Part shown: piece by piece, positions 55,251-63,590 of the stretch
How the letters are laid out: each line of letters opens with the position of its first letter
How positions within the stretch are numbered: position 1 is the stretch's first letter
Origin: Deltaproteobacteria bacterium
GTDB lineage: Bacteria; Myxococcota; UBA727; VGSZ01
Assembly: GCA_016177705.1 (NCBI GenBank)
Contig: JACOUT010000003.1
Coordinates: 620,001 to 684,000, forward strand
DNA: 64,000 nt
Reading direction: 5' to 3'
The notes under the pieces: generated by a model
What the model saw: the letters and a program-made list of their open reading frames with translations, nothing else
Database searches by the model: none
Told to the model about the DNA's origin: nothing
Made by a program: the position numbers and the translations under genes

Positions 55251-55655
55251 ATGGCCCTGCAACCGTCAAAGCTCCTCGAGCGCTTCGACAATCCCGAGTC
55301 GGCGCGCGACTACGAGATCGTGTTCGACTGCCCCGAGTTCACCTGTCTGTGCCCGCTCACCGGCCAGCCCGACTTCGCGCGCATCCAGATCCGGTACGTG
55401 CCCGATCGCTTCTGCGTCGAGTCGAAGAGCCTCAAGCAGTACCTGTGGTCCTACCGGAACGAAGGCGCCTTCCACGAGAAGGTGACGAATCAGATCGCCG
55501 ACGACCTGGTCGCCGCCATCGGGCCACGCCGCCTCGTCGTGCAAGGCACCTTCAACGTGCGCGGCGGCATCGGCGCCACCGTCACGGTCACGCACGACGC
55601 TGCCAGCGGCAAGCGCATCCCGTTGCGGGACGACGTCGGCGAGCGGCAGCGTTGA
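55251..55655 (+). CDS. queF: NADPH-dependent 7-cyano-7-deazaguanine reductase
   Basis: A 134-residue type I QueF that reduces preQ0 to preQ1 in queuosine biosynthesis. The catalytic Cys34 and Asp41 lie in [15 protein letters not shown] and the QueF motif ESKSLK is at 57-62. Length fits the short (unimodular) form. ATG 55251 has GGGGAG upstream. No other queuosine genes are in the window. Confidence 0.96.
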   Translation: MALQPSKLLERFDNPESARDYEIVFDCPEFTCLCPLTGQPDFARIQIRYVPDRFCVESKSLKQYLWSYRNEGAFHEKVTNQIADDLVAAIGPRRLVVQGTFNVRGGIGATVTVTHDAASGKRIPLRDDVGERQR

Positions 55656-55677
55656 TCGTGACGGCGTGGGGTGCTTG

Positions 55678-55899
55678 TCAGGTCGCCGGCTTGAGCCGCG
55701 GCGCCGTGGCGCGCGCGCGCGTGCGGCGCGCGGCACCCAAGCCTGACAGCGCCACCAGCCCGCCCGCGCCGATGGCGAGCGCGACGGGCGCCAGGCCCGT
55801 CGGCAGCGCCAGGGCGACGACGCCGACCGTGAGCGTGGTGCCGAGACCCAAGCGGACCGCCAAGCGAGTGAGCGCAGCGCGTTGCAGTCGGCGGGTCAT
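55678..55899 (-). CDS. Small membrane protein, 73 residues
   Basis: A small protein with a basic N-terminus, two hydrophobic helices (about 16-34 and 37-56) and a basic tail. ATG 55899 has GGAGG 7 bases upstream, the main reason to call it. No family recognised. It is convergent with queF and divergent from the thioredoxin-fold gene. Confidence 0.62.
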   Translation of the reverse strand: MTRRLQRAALTRLAVRLGLGTTLTVGVVALALPTGLAPVALAIGAGGLVALSGLGAARRTRARATAPRLKPAT

Positions 55900-55953
55900 G
55901 CATCCACCTCCGGGTGCCCTGGCAGAGCAGAACGGGTGCCAGTCGGCGGCGAC

Positions 55954-56529
55954 ATGTCGCACCTGAGCGATTCCGAGGGCTTGCGTTCTGCCCGAGATCG
56001 CGACGGTGCGTCGCGCGCTACGCACCGCCACCGACGGGTGCCGGCGCTGGTGCTTCCCCTGCTTCTCGGATGTCTGGCGGAGGGGTGCGCCACCCCACGC
56101 GCCGGCGGCGCCGACAGCGTCGACGTGGTGCTGCCCGACGGCGCTCGCACCACGCTCGCCTCGCTCAAGGGCAAGGTGGTGGTGCTCGACGTCTGCGCCT
56201 CCTGGTCCTCGGCGTGCAACCTGAACGCGCGCGTGCTCGACGAGGTGGCGGTCGCGCTCGCTGCCGAGCCGGTCGAGGTGATCACGCTGCTGTTCGACGA
56301 GGGGCCGCTGGCGCGCGCGGCGCAACGCAGCTACGTCGAGGTGCTCGGCGTGCGCCACCTGGTGGTGTTGGCCGGCAGCCGCGTGCTCGCGGGCACCAGC
56401 GCGCTCGGCGAGGGTCGCGACGTGCCGCGCCTGGTGGTGATCGATCGCGCCGGCCACGTCGTCGTCGACGAGGTGGGCGGCATCGTCAGCGTGGCGGGCG
56501 TGGTCGAGCGGGTGCGGCCACTGCTGTGA
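55954..56529 (+). CDS. Thioredoxin-fold lipoprotein lacking CxxC
   Basis: A 191-residue protein. The signal sequence ends in LAEGC (lipobox-like). The mature part is a TlpA/peroxiredoxin-like fold (LKGKVVVLDVCASWSSACNLNAR), where the redox motif is WSSAC: only the second Cys of CxxC remains, though another Cys lies 7 residues before it. A non-redox or one-Cys role is likely. Its stop lies inside the first copy of a 13-bp tandem repeat. Confidence 0.75.
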   Translation: MSHLSDSEGLRSARDRDGASRATHRHRRVPALVLPLLLGCLAEGCATPRAGGADSVDVVLPDGARTTLASLKGKVVVLDVCASWSSACNLNARVLDEVAVALAAEPVEVITLLFDEGPLARAAQRSYVEVLGVRHLVVLAGSRVLAGTSALGEGRDVPRLVVIDRAGHVVVDEVGGIVSVAGVVERVRPLL

Positions 56530-56571
56530 GGCGCTGCTGTGAGGCGCTGCTGTGAGGCGCTGTTGTGAGGG
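56521..56571 (+). repeat. 13-bp tandem repeat, four copies
   Basis: CTGCTGTGAGGCG occurs three times exactly and a fourth time with changes (CTGTTGTGAGGG). The first copy contains the stop codon of the thioredoxin-fold gene; every copy carries an in-frame-style TGA. It probably arose by slippage at the gene end. Confidence 0.9.
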
Positions 56572-56574
56572 CAG

Positions 56575-56835
56575 CTACTGGCGCAGCAGATCGCGCAGCG
56601 CGCGCATCAGCTCGATGGCGTGGTCGTCGTCGGTCATGCGCGCCACGTGCGCGCCGAGCGACGCCACCAACGGCTCGAGGTGCACCGGCTCGAGCGACAG
56701 CGGATCGAGCCCGCGCCAGCCGCACTCCATCTTGAGCACGTTCCACGGCGACACCGTGTAGCGCTCGAGCACGTCGTAGACGCGGCTCGTGAACTCGGTC
56801 ATCCCCCGCGGGCGCAACCCGCCAGTGGTGAGCAT
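56575..56835 (-). CDS. Small protein, 86 residues, unknown function
   Basis: A soluble small protein with helices flanking a WNVLKMECGWRGLDPLSLEPVHLEPL core. Not recognised. ATG 56835 has TAGCAT 6 bases upstream on the minus strand, a leaderless-type element, which supports it as a gene. The 107-bp gap (56836-56942) to the next gene is otherwise empty. Confidence 0.6.
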   Translation of the reverse strand: MLTTGGLRPRGMTEFTSRVYDVLERYTVSPWNVLKMECGWRGLDPLSLEPVHLEPLVASLGAHVARMTDDDHAIELMRALRDLLRQ

Positions 56836-56841
56836 GGCTCG

Positions 56842-56847
56842 ATGCTA
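56842..56847 (-). promoter_or_regulatory. Leaderless-type -10 element (TAGCAT)
   Basis: On the minus strand TAGCAT ends 6 bases before ATG 56835. Confidence 0.45.
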
Positions 56848-56942
56848 GGCGCTGTCCTCGTCGAGCGCGAACAAACGTCAACGGTGTCAATCGACCGTCT
56901 CGTCTCGATCCACGTCGACCAGAAGCCCGCTTCTCCTCGCCA

Positions 56943-57671
56943 CTACAGGAACGGCACGATCTCCTGCTCCTTGAGCGCGCGGCGCGCGAGCGCAGCCCAG
57001 CCGGCGTTGGCCGCCGGGCTCGCCGGGCTCGGGTGCGGCAGGGTGGCGACGCGCGCGCGCGCGCCGACCACGCGCGCGCAGCACTTGGCGGCCCAGGCGC
57101 CGACGCCGAGCACCACCGCGGGCGCGAGCGCACGCACCACGCGGTCGAGGTGGGCGTCGCACGCGGCCTCGAGCGGCGCGCGCTCGGCCTTGGGCAGCTT
57201 GTCGGGCGTCAGGTTCTTGCCGCCCTCGTCCATGAACACGAGCGGGCAGTAGTTGGCGACGAAGTGTGTGGCGAAGAAGTCGCGCGCGTCGGGGAAGCGC
57301 ATGGCGATGGCGCCCCACAAGCGCGCGCCGCTCACCTCGCTCTTGCTGCAGGCAAAGCCCTGGATCGGCCGCTTGGGGTGTTCGCGCGGCGGCCTGCCGA
57401 CCTTGGCGTCAATGCCCATCCAGCCGCGCACCGATGACACCTCGCCGAAGGGCACGCCGGTCTGCGCCATGCCGAACGGCCCGGGGTTCATGCCCACGAG
57501 CAGCGTCGCGCGCGGGCCGTGAACGAAGCGGGTGATGAACTGCTCGTGCGCGGCGCGCGCGTACACCAGCGGGTCGTAGACGTAGGCCACCGGCGGCGCG
57601 AAGTGCAGCCGATCGACGTCGGTGGCGAGCTCGCGCGCGGCGTCGACCAGGGCCCGGGCGGTTGCGTTCAC
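56943..57671 (-). CDS. SMUG1-family uracil-DNA glycosylase
   Basis: About 242 residues matching single-strand-selective monofunctional uracil glycosylases, enzymes best known in animals. Diagnostic blocks are GMNPGPFGMAQTGVPFGEV, an NYCPLVFMDEGGKNLTP segment and the HPSPASPAAN loop. It removes uracil and hydroxymethyluracil from DNA. GTG 57671 is supported by TATGGT 8 bases upstream on the minus strand. It is divergent from the DTW gene with a 24-bp gap. Confidence 0.93.
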   Translation of the reverse strand: MNATARALVDAARELATDVDRLHFAPPVAYVYDPLVYARAAHEQFITRFVHGPRATLLVGMNPGPFGMAQTGVPFGEVSSVRGWMGIDAKVGRPPREHPKRPIQGFACSKSEVSGARLWGAIAMRFPDARDFFATHFVANYCPLVFMDEGGKNLTPDKLPKAERAPLEAACDAHLDRVVRALAPAVVLGVGAWAAKCCARVVGARARVATLPHPSPASPAANAGWAALARRALKEQEIVPFL

Positions 57672-57679
57672 GGCTGAGG

Positions 57680-57685
57680 ACCATA
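57680..57685 (-). promoter_or_regulatory. Leaderless-type -10 element (TATGGT) of the SMUG1 gene
   Basis: On the minus strand TATGGT ends 8 bases before GTG 57671. It shares two base pairs with the opposite-strand -10 element. Confidence 0.45.
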
Positions 57686-57689
57686 GCGT
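57684..57689 (+). promoter_or_regulatory. Leaderless-type -10 element (TAGCGT) of the DTW gene
   Basis: TAGCGT ends 6 bases before GTG 57696. The two divergent -10 elements overlap at 57684-57685, so only one polymerase can bind at a time. Confidence 0.5.
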
Positions 57690-57695
57690 GAACCC

Positions 57696-58352
57696 GTGCG
57701 GCACCTCTCGACCGATCCGCGCTGCGTGCGCTGCGGGCTCAAGCCGGCGTTGTGCATCTGCGATCGGCTGCCGCACCTGCAGACGCGCACGCACGTCGCG
57801 TTCGTCACGCACAAGATGGAGGAGCAGAAGAGCACCAACACCGGGCGGCTCGCGCGCGCGCTCCTCGACAACAGCGCGCTCCAACTTTTCGGCAACGACC
57901 TGCCCGCGCTGCCGACCTCGCCCTGGCCCGCGGGGCACCGGCCGGTGGTGCTGTTTCCCCAGCGCGGCGCGCCCGTGGTCACGCGCGCGCTGCTCGACGA
58001 CGAGCGACCGCTGTGCCTGGTGGTGCTCGACGGCACCTGGCGGCAGGCGAACCGCTGGCGCAAGCGCTTCCTGGTCGAGCGGGTGCCCTTCGCGGTGCCG
58101 CCGCCGGGCGGCCCAGGCGTCTACCGGCTGCGCGCGGCGCCAAGCGAGCAGGGGCTGTGCACGCTCGAGGCGGTGGCGCGCGCGCTCGGCGCGCTCGAGG
58201 GCGGCGAGGTGGAGCGCGCGCTCGTCGACGCGCTCGAGCTGTTTCAGTCGCGCCTGTTGTGGCTGCGCGGCACCATCGACCGCGCCGACGTCGTGGGCGG
58301 CCTGCCCGACCACGTGCGCCGGCAGGACGGGCTCGCGCTCAAACCGCCGTGA
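57696..58352 (+). CDS. DTW domain tRNA-uridine aminocarboxypropyltransferase
   Basis: A 218-residue DTW/TapT-like enzyme, which adds the acp group to uridine 47 of tRNA. It opens with a zinc-like cluster (CVRCGLKPALCIC) and has the DTW-type motif LDGTWRQANRW. Length fits the family. GTG 57696 is fixed by its -10. The 3' end overlaps the convergent SCP2 gene by 14 bp. Confidence 0.93.
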   Translation: MRHLSTDPRCVRCGLKPALCICDRLPHLQTRTHVAFVTHKMEEQKSTNTGRLARALLDNSALQLFGNDLPALPTSPWPAGHRPVVLFPQRGAPVVTRALLDDERPLCLVVLDGTWRQANRWRKRFLVERVPFAVPPPGGPGVYRLRAAPSEQGLCTLEAVARALGALEGGEVERALVDALELFQSRLLWLRGTIDRADVVGGLPDHVRRQDGLALKPP

Positions 58353-58734
58353 GCACCTGCGCGAGGCGCGGGCCGAGCTGGCCCTTGGCGGTGGCGGCGT
58401 CGAGCAGCGAGCCCAGGCGCGCCAGCAGCTTGATCTCGCCGACCACCGCGATCGGCCCGCTCTCAGACGGCGGCACGCTCGGTGCGGGTGTGCCGAGCAG
58501 GGTGGCGAAGGCGTCTTTGGCCCAGACCACGATGCAGTCGGCCTCGGTGTCGGCCTCGTCGACGATGGCGGTGGGCGAGCGCGCGTCGCCGAAGGTGACG
58601 GTCCAGGAGCCCACGCCCTCGACCATGATGGTGAGCGCGCCCTGGGTCTGGCCGAAGGTGCGCGCGCGCTGCCGGATCAGGTCCGGCAGGACGTCGTCGA
58701 AGAAGCGCACTACCTGCCGTGCCGCCGTACCCAT
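58339..58734 (-). CDS. SCP2 sterol-binding-domain protein
   Basis: About 131 residues of the SCP2 fold: GALTIMVEGVGSWTVTF, DCIVVWAKDAFATLL and a final helical IKLLARLGSLLDAA. Members bind lipids or act in enzyme complexes. ATG 58734 has GGAGG 4 bases upstream; a longer frame lacks the domain. Function unknown. Confidence 0.8.
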   Translation of the reverse strand: MGTAARQVVRFFDDVLPDLIRQRARTFGQTQGALTIMVEGVGSWTVTFGDARSPTAIVDEADTEADCIVVWAKDAFATLLGTPAPSVPPSESGPIAVVGEIKLLARLGSLLDAATAKGQLGPRLAQVLTAV

Positions 58735-58863
58735 GCCGCCTCCACAAGCGCCCCAGAGCCGGACGCAGTATCGGCCGCGCATGCCTGAAAGGTGCGCTGA
58801 TATCCTACATGAAGCGAATCGCGGGCCGCCTTCATGCGCAACCTGGCTCCAAATCATGAGAAA

Positions 58864-59226
58864 TCAGGCACCGGCCTCGGGATAGTGCGACAGGCCCACG
58901 CGGGTGCCGTCGGGATCGCGCACATACAGCGTGAAGGCGGTCTCGCCCTCGATGGGGTGGCCGGCGTCGGTGAGACGCGCGCGCCAGCGCTCGCGCTCCG
59001 CGGGCGCAATGGCGAGCGCGAGCAGGAACAGGCCCGAGCGCTGGATCTTCCACGGATCTGCGGGTGGGTGGCCGGCGCAGCTCTCGAGCATGAGGATGGT
59101 GCCCTGCGCGTCCACCCAGAGCGCGTGATCTTGCCGGCGCACCTCGGGCAAGCCGAGCAGCTCCACCCAGAAGCGCCGCGCGCGCTCGAGGTCGACCACC
59201 TGGATGGCGACGTGGTGGACGCGCAA
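58864..59226 (-). CDS. Glyoxalase/VOC family protein
   Basis: About 120 residues with the VOC fold: VHHVAIQVVDLERARRFWVELLG at the start, then a second strand set with TLYVRDPDGTRVGL. Metal ligands typical of the family (His and Glu) fit residues in HHVAI and FTLYVRDPDG. TTG 59226 begins 1 bp after the stop of the preceding gene, indicating an operon. The substrate is unknown. Confidence 0.85.
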   Translation of the reverse strand: MRVHHVAIQVVDLERARRFWVELLGLPEVRRQDHALWVDAQGTILMLESCAGHPPADPWKIQRSGLFLLALAIAPAERERWRARLTDAGHPIEGETAFTLYVRDPDGTRVGLSHYPEAGA

Positions 59227-59227
59227 G

Positions 59228-59731
59228 CTACTGCGCCTTCTGCTTGAGCGCTTGCAGCTCGTCCTCGAGCTTCTGCTGCTTGGCCTTGACCGCGTCGGCC
59301 GCGGCCTTCTCGGCGGCGGCCTTGGCCTCGAGCTCGGCGGCGGCGCGCTCCTCGATCTTGCGCGCCTCGAGGCGGGCGGTGGCGCGCGCCTTGAGTGCTT
59401 TGAGCTTGGGCTTGGCGAACAGCCAGCCGGCGCCACCGACGCCGAGCACCAGCAAGAGGCCGATGGCGTACTTCCACAGGGCGGCGAGCACGCTCATCAG
59501 CGACAGCACCGCGACCACGGCGATGACGCCGCCCAGGATCAGCTTGATCTTGCGTGAGCGGCTCTTGGCTTGGTCTTGCTGCTCGCGCTGCTGCTTCTCC
59601 TCGGGGCTGAGGGTCAGATCATCGAGCGCCCGCTTGGCCATCGCCTTGCCGGCGGCGAGCGCGGCATCACCGCCGAGCTTCGTGCCGAGCGTGGCGCCGA
59701 GCTTGCCGGTCAGGTCGTCGTTGTCGGGCAC
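59228..59731 (-). CDS. Membrane protein with C-terminal coiled coil, unknown
   Basis: A 167-residue protein with two hydrophobic helices (about 64-86 and 88-108) and a long Ala/Glu/Lys coiled coil (about 115-167). The N-terminal 50 residues are Asp/Ala/Gln-rich and soluble. GTG 59731 has GGGGAGG 5 bases upstream. Not recognised. Confidence 0.7.
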   Translation of the reverse strand: MPDNDDLTGKLGATLGTKLGGDAALAAGKAMAKRALDDLTLSPEEKQQREQQDQAKSRSRKIKLILGGVIAVVAVLSLMSVLAALWKYAIGLLLVLGVGGAGWLFAKPKLKALKARATARLEARKIEERAAAELEAKAAAEKAAADAVKAKQQKLEDELQALKQKAQ

Positions 59732-59751
59732 GCGCGCCTCCCCACGCGCGT

Positions 59752-59780
59752 GGGGTAGCGAGCGCCGGGCGCGCTGTCAC
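59752..59780 (-). promoter_or_regulatory. Promoter of the coiled-coil membrane protein/VOC operon
   Basis: On the minus strand GTGACA (59780-59775), a 17-bp spacer and TACCCC (59757-59752), followed by a GC-rich hairpin (CCCCACGCGCGTGGGG) and the ribosome site. Unlike its neighbours this gene has a short leader. Confidence 0.5.
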
Positions 59781-59809
59781 GAGGGGTCGGCGCGATCAGC
59801 GGCGCGTGG

Positions 59810-60571
59810 TCAACGTCGAGTCGCGCGGCGCACCGGGCGCACGTCGACGTCCGCGTAGCCGCGCTCGCGCAGGATGGTGCGCGCGGTCTCGATCACGCCG
59901 GCCTCGTCGGCGGTGGTGCGTAGGTGCGCCACCACCTGCAGGCCGCCGTCGCGCTTTTCGAGGCCGAATTCGCGGACGCCGACCGCGAGCACGCCCGCCT
60001 GGTCGTCGCCGAACAGCACCTCGTTGAGCACGCGCAGCGCCGCCTTCACGCGTGGCGCCGACAGCTCGGGCCGCTCCATGGCGCCCACTTCGCGCAAGAA
60101 CAACCCGACGATCTCGGCGGCCGCGCGCCCGGCCAGCGTCTCGTCGACGAGCCAGTTGGCGAGCAGCTCGTAGGCGTCGGCGCTGTCGAGGCCGCCGGCC
60201 AGGCCTCGGTCCTCGCGCAGCATCGACAAGATCTTGGCGCGCGCCAGGTCGGCCGAGGGCGGGCTCGTGCCGGCGAACAGCTCGGTGCGCAGGGCCTCGA
60301 TGCGCTTGACGGTGCGCTTCTCGGGGCTGGTCAGCCGGTGGCGCAAGAAGCGCTGCAGCTGGCCGGGCTTGCTCGGCGCCGGGGCCTGCAGCACTGGCGC
60401 GCTGTGCGCCGCCGGCCCGTCGCCCGAGCTGCGGCCGACGCGCTGGCCCTCGCCGCCCGTGGTGCGGGCGGGGGCGCCGGTGAGAGTGGGTCTCGGACGC
60501 GGGCGCCCGAGATCGGAGAGGGGGAGGGTGTCGGCGATGGGCTCGCCTTCGGCGGTGGAGTGCATGACCAT
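59810..60571 (-). CDS. Protein of unknown function, 253 residues
   Basis: A disordered N-terminal half (Pro/Gly/Ala-rich, about 1-85) and a helical C-terminal half (about 90-215) with repeats like LARAKILSML, AAEIVGLFLREVG, then an alpha/beta end (GLQVVAHLRTTADEAGVIETARTIL, then YADVDVRPV). The last part recalls a DUF with a D-V-x-V strand, but no family could be assigned. The start is uncertain (ATG 60571 or 60565). Confidence 0.6.
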   Translation of the reverse strand: MVMHSTAEGEPIADTLPLSDLGRPRPRPTLTGAPARTTGGEGQRVGRSSGDGPAAHSAPVLQAPAPSKPGQLQRFLRHRLTSPEKRTVKRIEALRTELFAGTSPPSADLARAKILSMLREDRGLAGGLDSADAYELLANWLVDETLAGRAAAEIVGLFLREVGAMERPELSAPRVKAALRVLNEVLFGDDQAGVLAVGVREFGLEKRDGGLQVVAHLRTTADEAGVIETARTILRERGYADVDVRPVRRATRR

Positions 60572-60673
60572 CACAATTTCGGATTCAGCCCGTTGCCCGG
60601 TGCTCGGTGAGGGCTCCCGCCCCATCGGACGTTCAGCCGATGGGATTCGATCGCGGCGTGATCGGCGTCTCGT

Positions 60674-61867
60674 TTACTGAGCCAGCGCCCAGTATCCCTT
60701 GAGGTATTCGCCCTCGGCGAAGCTGGTCGGCACCGGGTGATCAGGCGGGTGCCCGAGCTCACCGAGCACGGTGAGCGGCCTTTGGGCTTCGAGCGCGGCC
60801 GAGGCCGCGATCTGCCGGAACAGCGCGCGGTCGATGGCGCCCGAGCAGGAGAACGAGAACAACAGCCCGCCCGGGTGCAAGAGCTTGAGCGCGCGCAGAG
60901 CCAGATCCTTGTAGCCGCGCGCCGCCTTCGCGACGTGGCGCGCGGCCGGCGCGAACTTGGGCGGGTCGAGCACCACCAGGTCGAAGCGCTCGCCCTCGTC
61001 GTACAAGCCGCGCAGCACGTCGAAGCAATCGCCGCGCAGGCCGTCGTGGCGCGCCGGGTCGATGCCGTTGTCGGCGACGTTCTTCTCGGCAAGCTCGAGC
61101 GCGGCAAGCGAGGTGTCGACGGAGAGCGCGTGCTCGGCGCCGCCCGACAGCGCCGCCACTGCGAAGCCGCCGGTGTAGGAGAAGCAGTTGAGCACGCGGC
61201 CCCGCGCGACCGCGCGCACGCGCGCACGGCTGTCGCGCTGGTCGAGATAGAAGCCGGTCTTGTGGCCGCGCTCGACGTCGACGAGGAACTGCATGCCGTG
61301 CTCGCGAGCGCGCACCAGGCCGCCCTCGATGGGCGGGCCAAAGACCACGCCGCTCCTCGGCTCGAGGCCCTCGAGCTTGCGCACCTCGGCGTCGGAGCGC
61401 AGCACCACGCGCGCCGCGCCGGTGCGCGCGCGCAGGTGCGCGATGGCGACGTCTTGGATGCGCTCGGCGCCGGCGCTGTGACACTGCACCACCAGCGTGT
61501 CGCCGTAGAGGTCGGCCACCAGGCCGGGCAGCCCGTCGGCCTCGGCGAACACCAGGCGCGCGCAGTCGGTGTCCGCGGTGAGCACCAAGCGCTTGCGGAG
61601 CGCGAGCGCGGCGTCGAGGCGGGCGTGCAGGAGCGCGTCATCGACTGGCGTCGCCTCGTCGAAGGTCCACAGGCGCAGGCGGATCTGCGAGGAGGGCGAG
61701 TACGCCGCCCGCCCGAGCACGGTGCCGTCGTGCGCCGCCACCACGACGGTTGCGCCCGGCGCAGGCTCGCCCTCGACCGAGGCCACCGCGCCCGAGAACA
61801 CCCAGGGGTGGCGGCGTCGTGTCGAGCGGTCGCGGCCGCGCTGCAACCGGACCACCGGCTCCCGCAT
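60674..61867 (-). CDS. rlmI: 23S rRNA (cytosine1962-C5)-methyltransferase-like protein RlmI
   Basis: A 397-residue enzyme, matching the length of E. coli RlmI. It has the N-terminal PUA domain (VRLQRGRDRSTRRRHPWVFSGAV), the SAM motif LNCFSYTGGFAVAAL and motif IV LDPPKFA, with the catalytic Cys in FSCSG. ATG 61867 starts it. A second, PUA-less paralogue is at 50213-51211. Target is inferred from the family. Confidence 0.93.
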   Translation of the reverse strand: MREPVVRLQRGRDRSTRRRHPWVFSGAVASVEGEPAPGATVVVAAHDGTVLGRAAYSPSSQIRLRLWTFDEATPVDDALLHARLDAALALRKRLVLTADTDCARLVFAEADGLPGLVADLYGDTLVVQCHSAGAERIQDVAIAHLRARTGAARVVLRSDAEVRKLEGLEPRSGVVFGPPIEGGLVRAREHGMQFLVDVERGHKTGFYLDQRDSRARVRAVARGRVLNCFSYTGGFAVAALSGGAEHALSVDTSLAALELAEKNVADNGIDPARHDGLRGDCFDVLRGLYDEGERFDLVVLDPPKFAPAARHVAKAARGYKDLALRALKLLHPGGLLFSFSCSGAIDRALFRQIAASAALEAQRPLTVLGELGHPPDHPVPTSFAEGEYLKGYWALAQ

Positions 61868-61967
61868 GCGGGTGCGCTCCCACCTTTGCGCGCCCTTGGA
61901 AAGGGGCGGTGACCGTTGGTGCGCTGCGCGCTTGCCGCGCGCGGCGCGGCCGGCCCAACATGGCGGC

Positions 61968-63590
61968 GTGGATCCGGTCGAGGGCAGTCGGCTCGGGCGC
62001 TTCGTGCTCGACAGGAAGCTCGGGCGCGGCGCGGCCGGCACGGTGTTCCTGGCGCGCGACACGCTGCTTGGCAGCGTGCTCGCGCTCAAGGTGCTGCACA
62101 AAGACCTGTTCGGCGATCGTGAGGTGCGCGAGCGCTTCCGCCGCGAGCTCTTGCTGGCGCGCCGCGTGACCCACCCGGGCGTGTGCCGCATCCACGACCT
62201 GCACGAGGAGGACGGCGCCACCTTCCTGACGCTCGAGTACGTGCCGGGCGACACCCTGGCCGCCTTGATCCACGCGCACGGCAAGCTCGACGCCTCGCGC
62301 ACTCTCCAGGTCTTGCGCGAGATGGCGCCGCCGCTCGCCGCCGCGCACGCGGCGGGCGTCATCCACCGCGACCTCAAGCCGGGCAACATCATGGTGCGCG
62401 ACGACGGCACCATCTCCATCCTCGACTTCGGCATGGCCACCGCGGGCGATCTGCAGCGCATCACGCAGGCGGGGCGCACGGTGGGCTCGTTGCGCTTCAT
62501 CGCCCCCGAGGTCTGGGAGGGGAAACAGGCGACCATGGCGAGCGACTTGTACGCCGTCGGCGTCACGCTCTACGCCTGCCTGTCGGGCCGCCTGCCCTAC
62601 GACGCGCACACGCCGGCGGCGATGTTCGACGCGCTCAAGAAGCCGCCGCCGTCGTTGTGCGAGGTCGCCGACGTCCACCCCGCCGTCGAGGCGGTGGTGC
62701 GCCGCGCCATGGCGCGCGATCCGAAGAAGCGCTACGGCTCCATCGACGCGCTCGTGCTCGCCTTCTCGCAAGCGGTGCGCGAGGCGGTCGGCGCCGACGA
62801 CAAGGATGAGCCGACGTCGTCGACCGGCACGGTGTTGGTGCGCGAGCGCTCGGACGCGCGCAAGCAGGCGCCGCCCGATGCGTCGGCGTTTTCGCCCAGG
62901 GAGACCTTGGTCTCGCCGTCGCCGTTCGCGCAGGCGGCGTCGCGCACCCCGTCGCAGAAGGTCGGCCTGGTGGTCGCCGCGGTGCTCGGCGTCTTGGTGG
63001 TGGGCGCGGTCATCGCGGCGCTGGTGCTCGAGCCGCGCGCCGCGGCCGACACCAAGCGGCCGCACCTGGTGCCTCGCCCCGAAGGCACGGGCGACGACGC
63101 GGCGGTAGATCCCGACGAGCCGCCCGCGGCGCCCGACGAGCCGGCCGCGCCGCGCGAACCCGAGCCGGTGATGGAGCGGCTCGAGCCGCGGGTGGTGCGC
63201 GCCGTGGCGCACGATCGCGTGCTCGAGCTGATGGAGCGGCGCGGCCTCAAGGCCGGCGATGTGCCGCAGCTCGATCGCCTGCTCGACTTGGTGCAGCGCT
63301 CGGAGCGCGCCGGCCGCGCCGACGACACGCGCCAGGCGACCGACCGCGCGCTCGCGGTGGCCTCGGCCGTAGCCATCGACCGCGGCTTCGTCACCGCCAA
63401 GCAGAAGCGCGTGCTCGATCGCGCCGAGCGCGCGCCGCCCGCGCTCAAGGCCAAGCTGTTTTCCGCCAGCGCCGACGTCGACAAGAAGACCGCGCGCGGC
63501 GACTACGTGGGCGCCAACCAGGCGCTCAACCGCGCGCTCGAGCTGCAAGAGAGCGGCGGCGCAGCACCAGCACCACCACCGCGACGCTGA
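61968..63590 (+). CDS. Transmembrane eukaryote-like Ser/Thr protein kinase
   Basis: A 540-residue kinase of the PknB-like group. The catalytic domain (about 10-260) has a Gly-rich loop, the ALKVL lysine, HRDLKPGN, DFG and APE motifs. A linker (about 270-330) precedes a single membrane helix (about 338-362). The outside part (about 365-540) is Pro/Glu-rich then a helical domain ending in Ala/Pro residues, with no PASTA repeats. GTG 61968 is chosen because the kinase signature begins there. Its last 65 bases overlap the convergent gene at the window edge. Confidence 0.93.
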   Translation: MDPVEGSRLGRFVLDRKLGRGAAGTVFLARDTLLGSVLALKVLHKDLFGDREVRERFRRELLLARRVTHPGVCRIHDLHEEDGATFLTLEYVPGDTLAALIHAHGKLDASRTLQVLREMAPPLAAAHAAGVIHRDLKPGNIMVRDDGTISILDFGMATAGDLQRITQAGRTVGSLRFIAPEVWEGKQATMASDLYAVGVTLYACLSGRLPYDAHTPAAMFDALKKPPPSLCEVADVHPAVEAVVRRAMARDPKKRYGSIDALVLAFSQAVREAVGADDKDEPTSSTGTVLVRERSDARKQAPPDASAFSPRETLVSPSPFAQAASRTPSQKVGLVVAAVLGVLVVGAVIAALVLEPRAAADTKRPHLVPRPEGTGDDAAVDPDEPPAAPDEPAAPREPEPVMERLEPRVVRAVAHDRVLELMERRGLKAGDVPQLDRLLDLVQRSERAGRADDTRQATDRALAVASAVAIDRGFVTAKQKRVLDRAERAPPALKAKLFSASADVDKKTARGDYVGANQALNRALELQESGGAAPAPPPRR

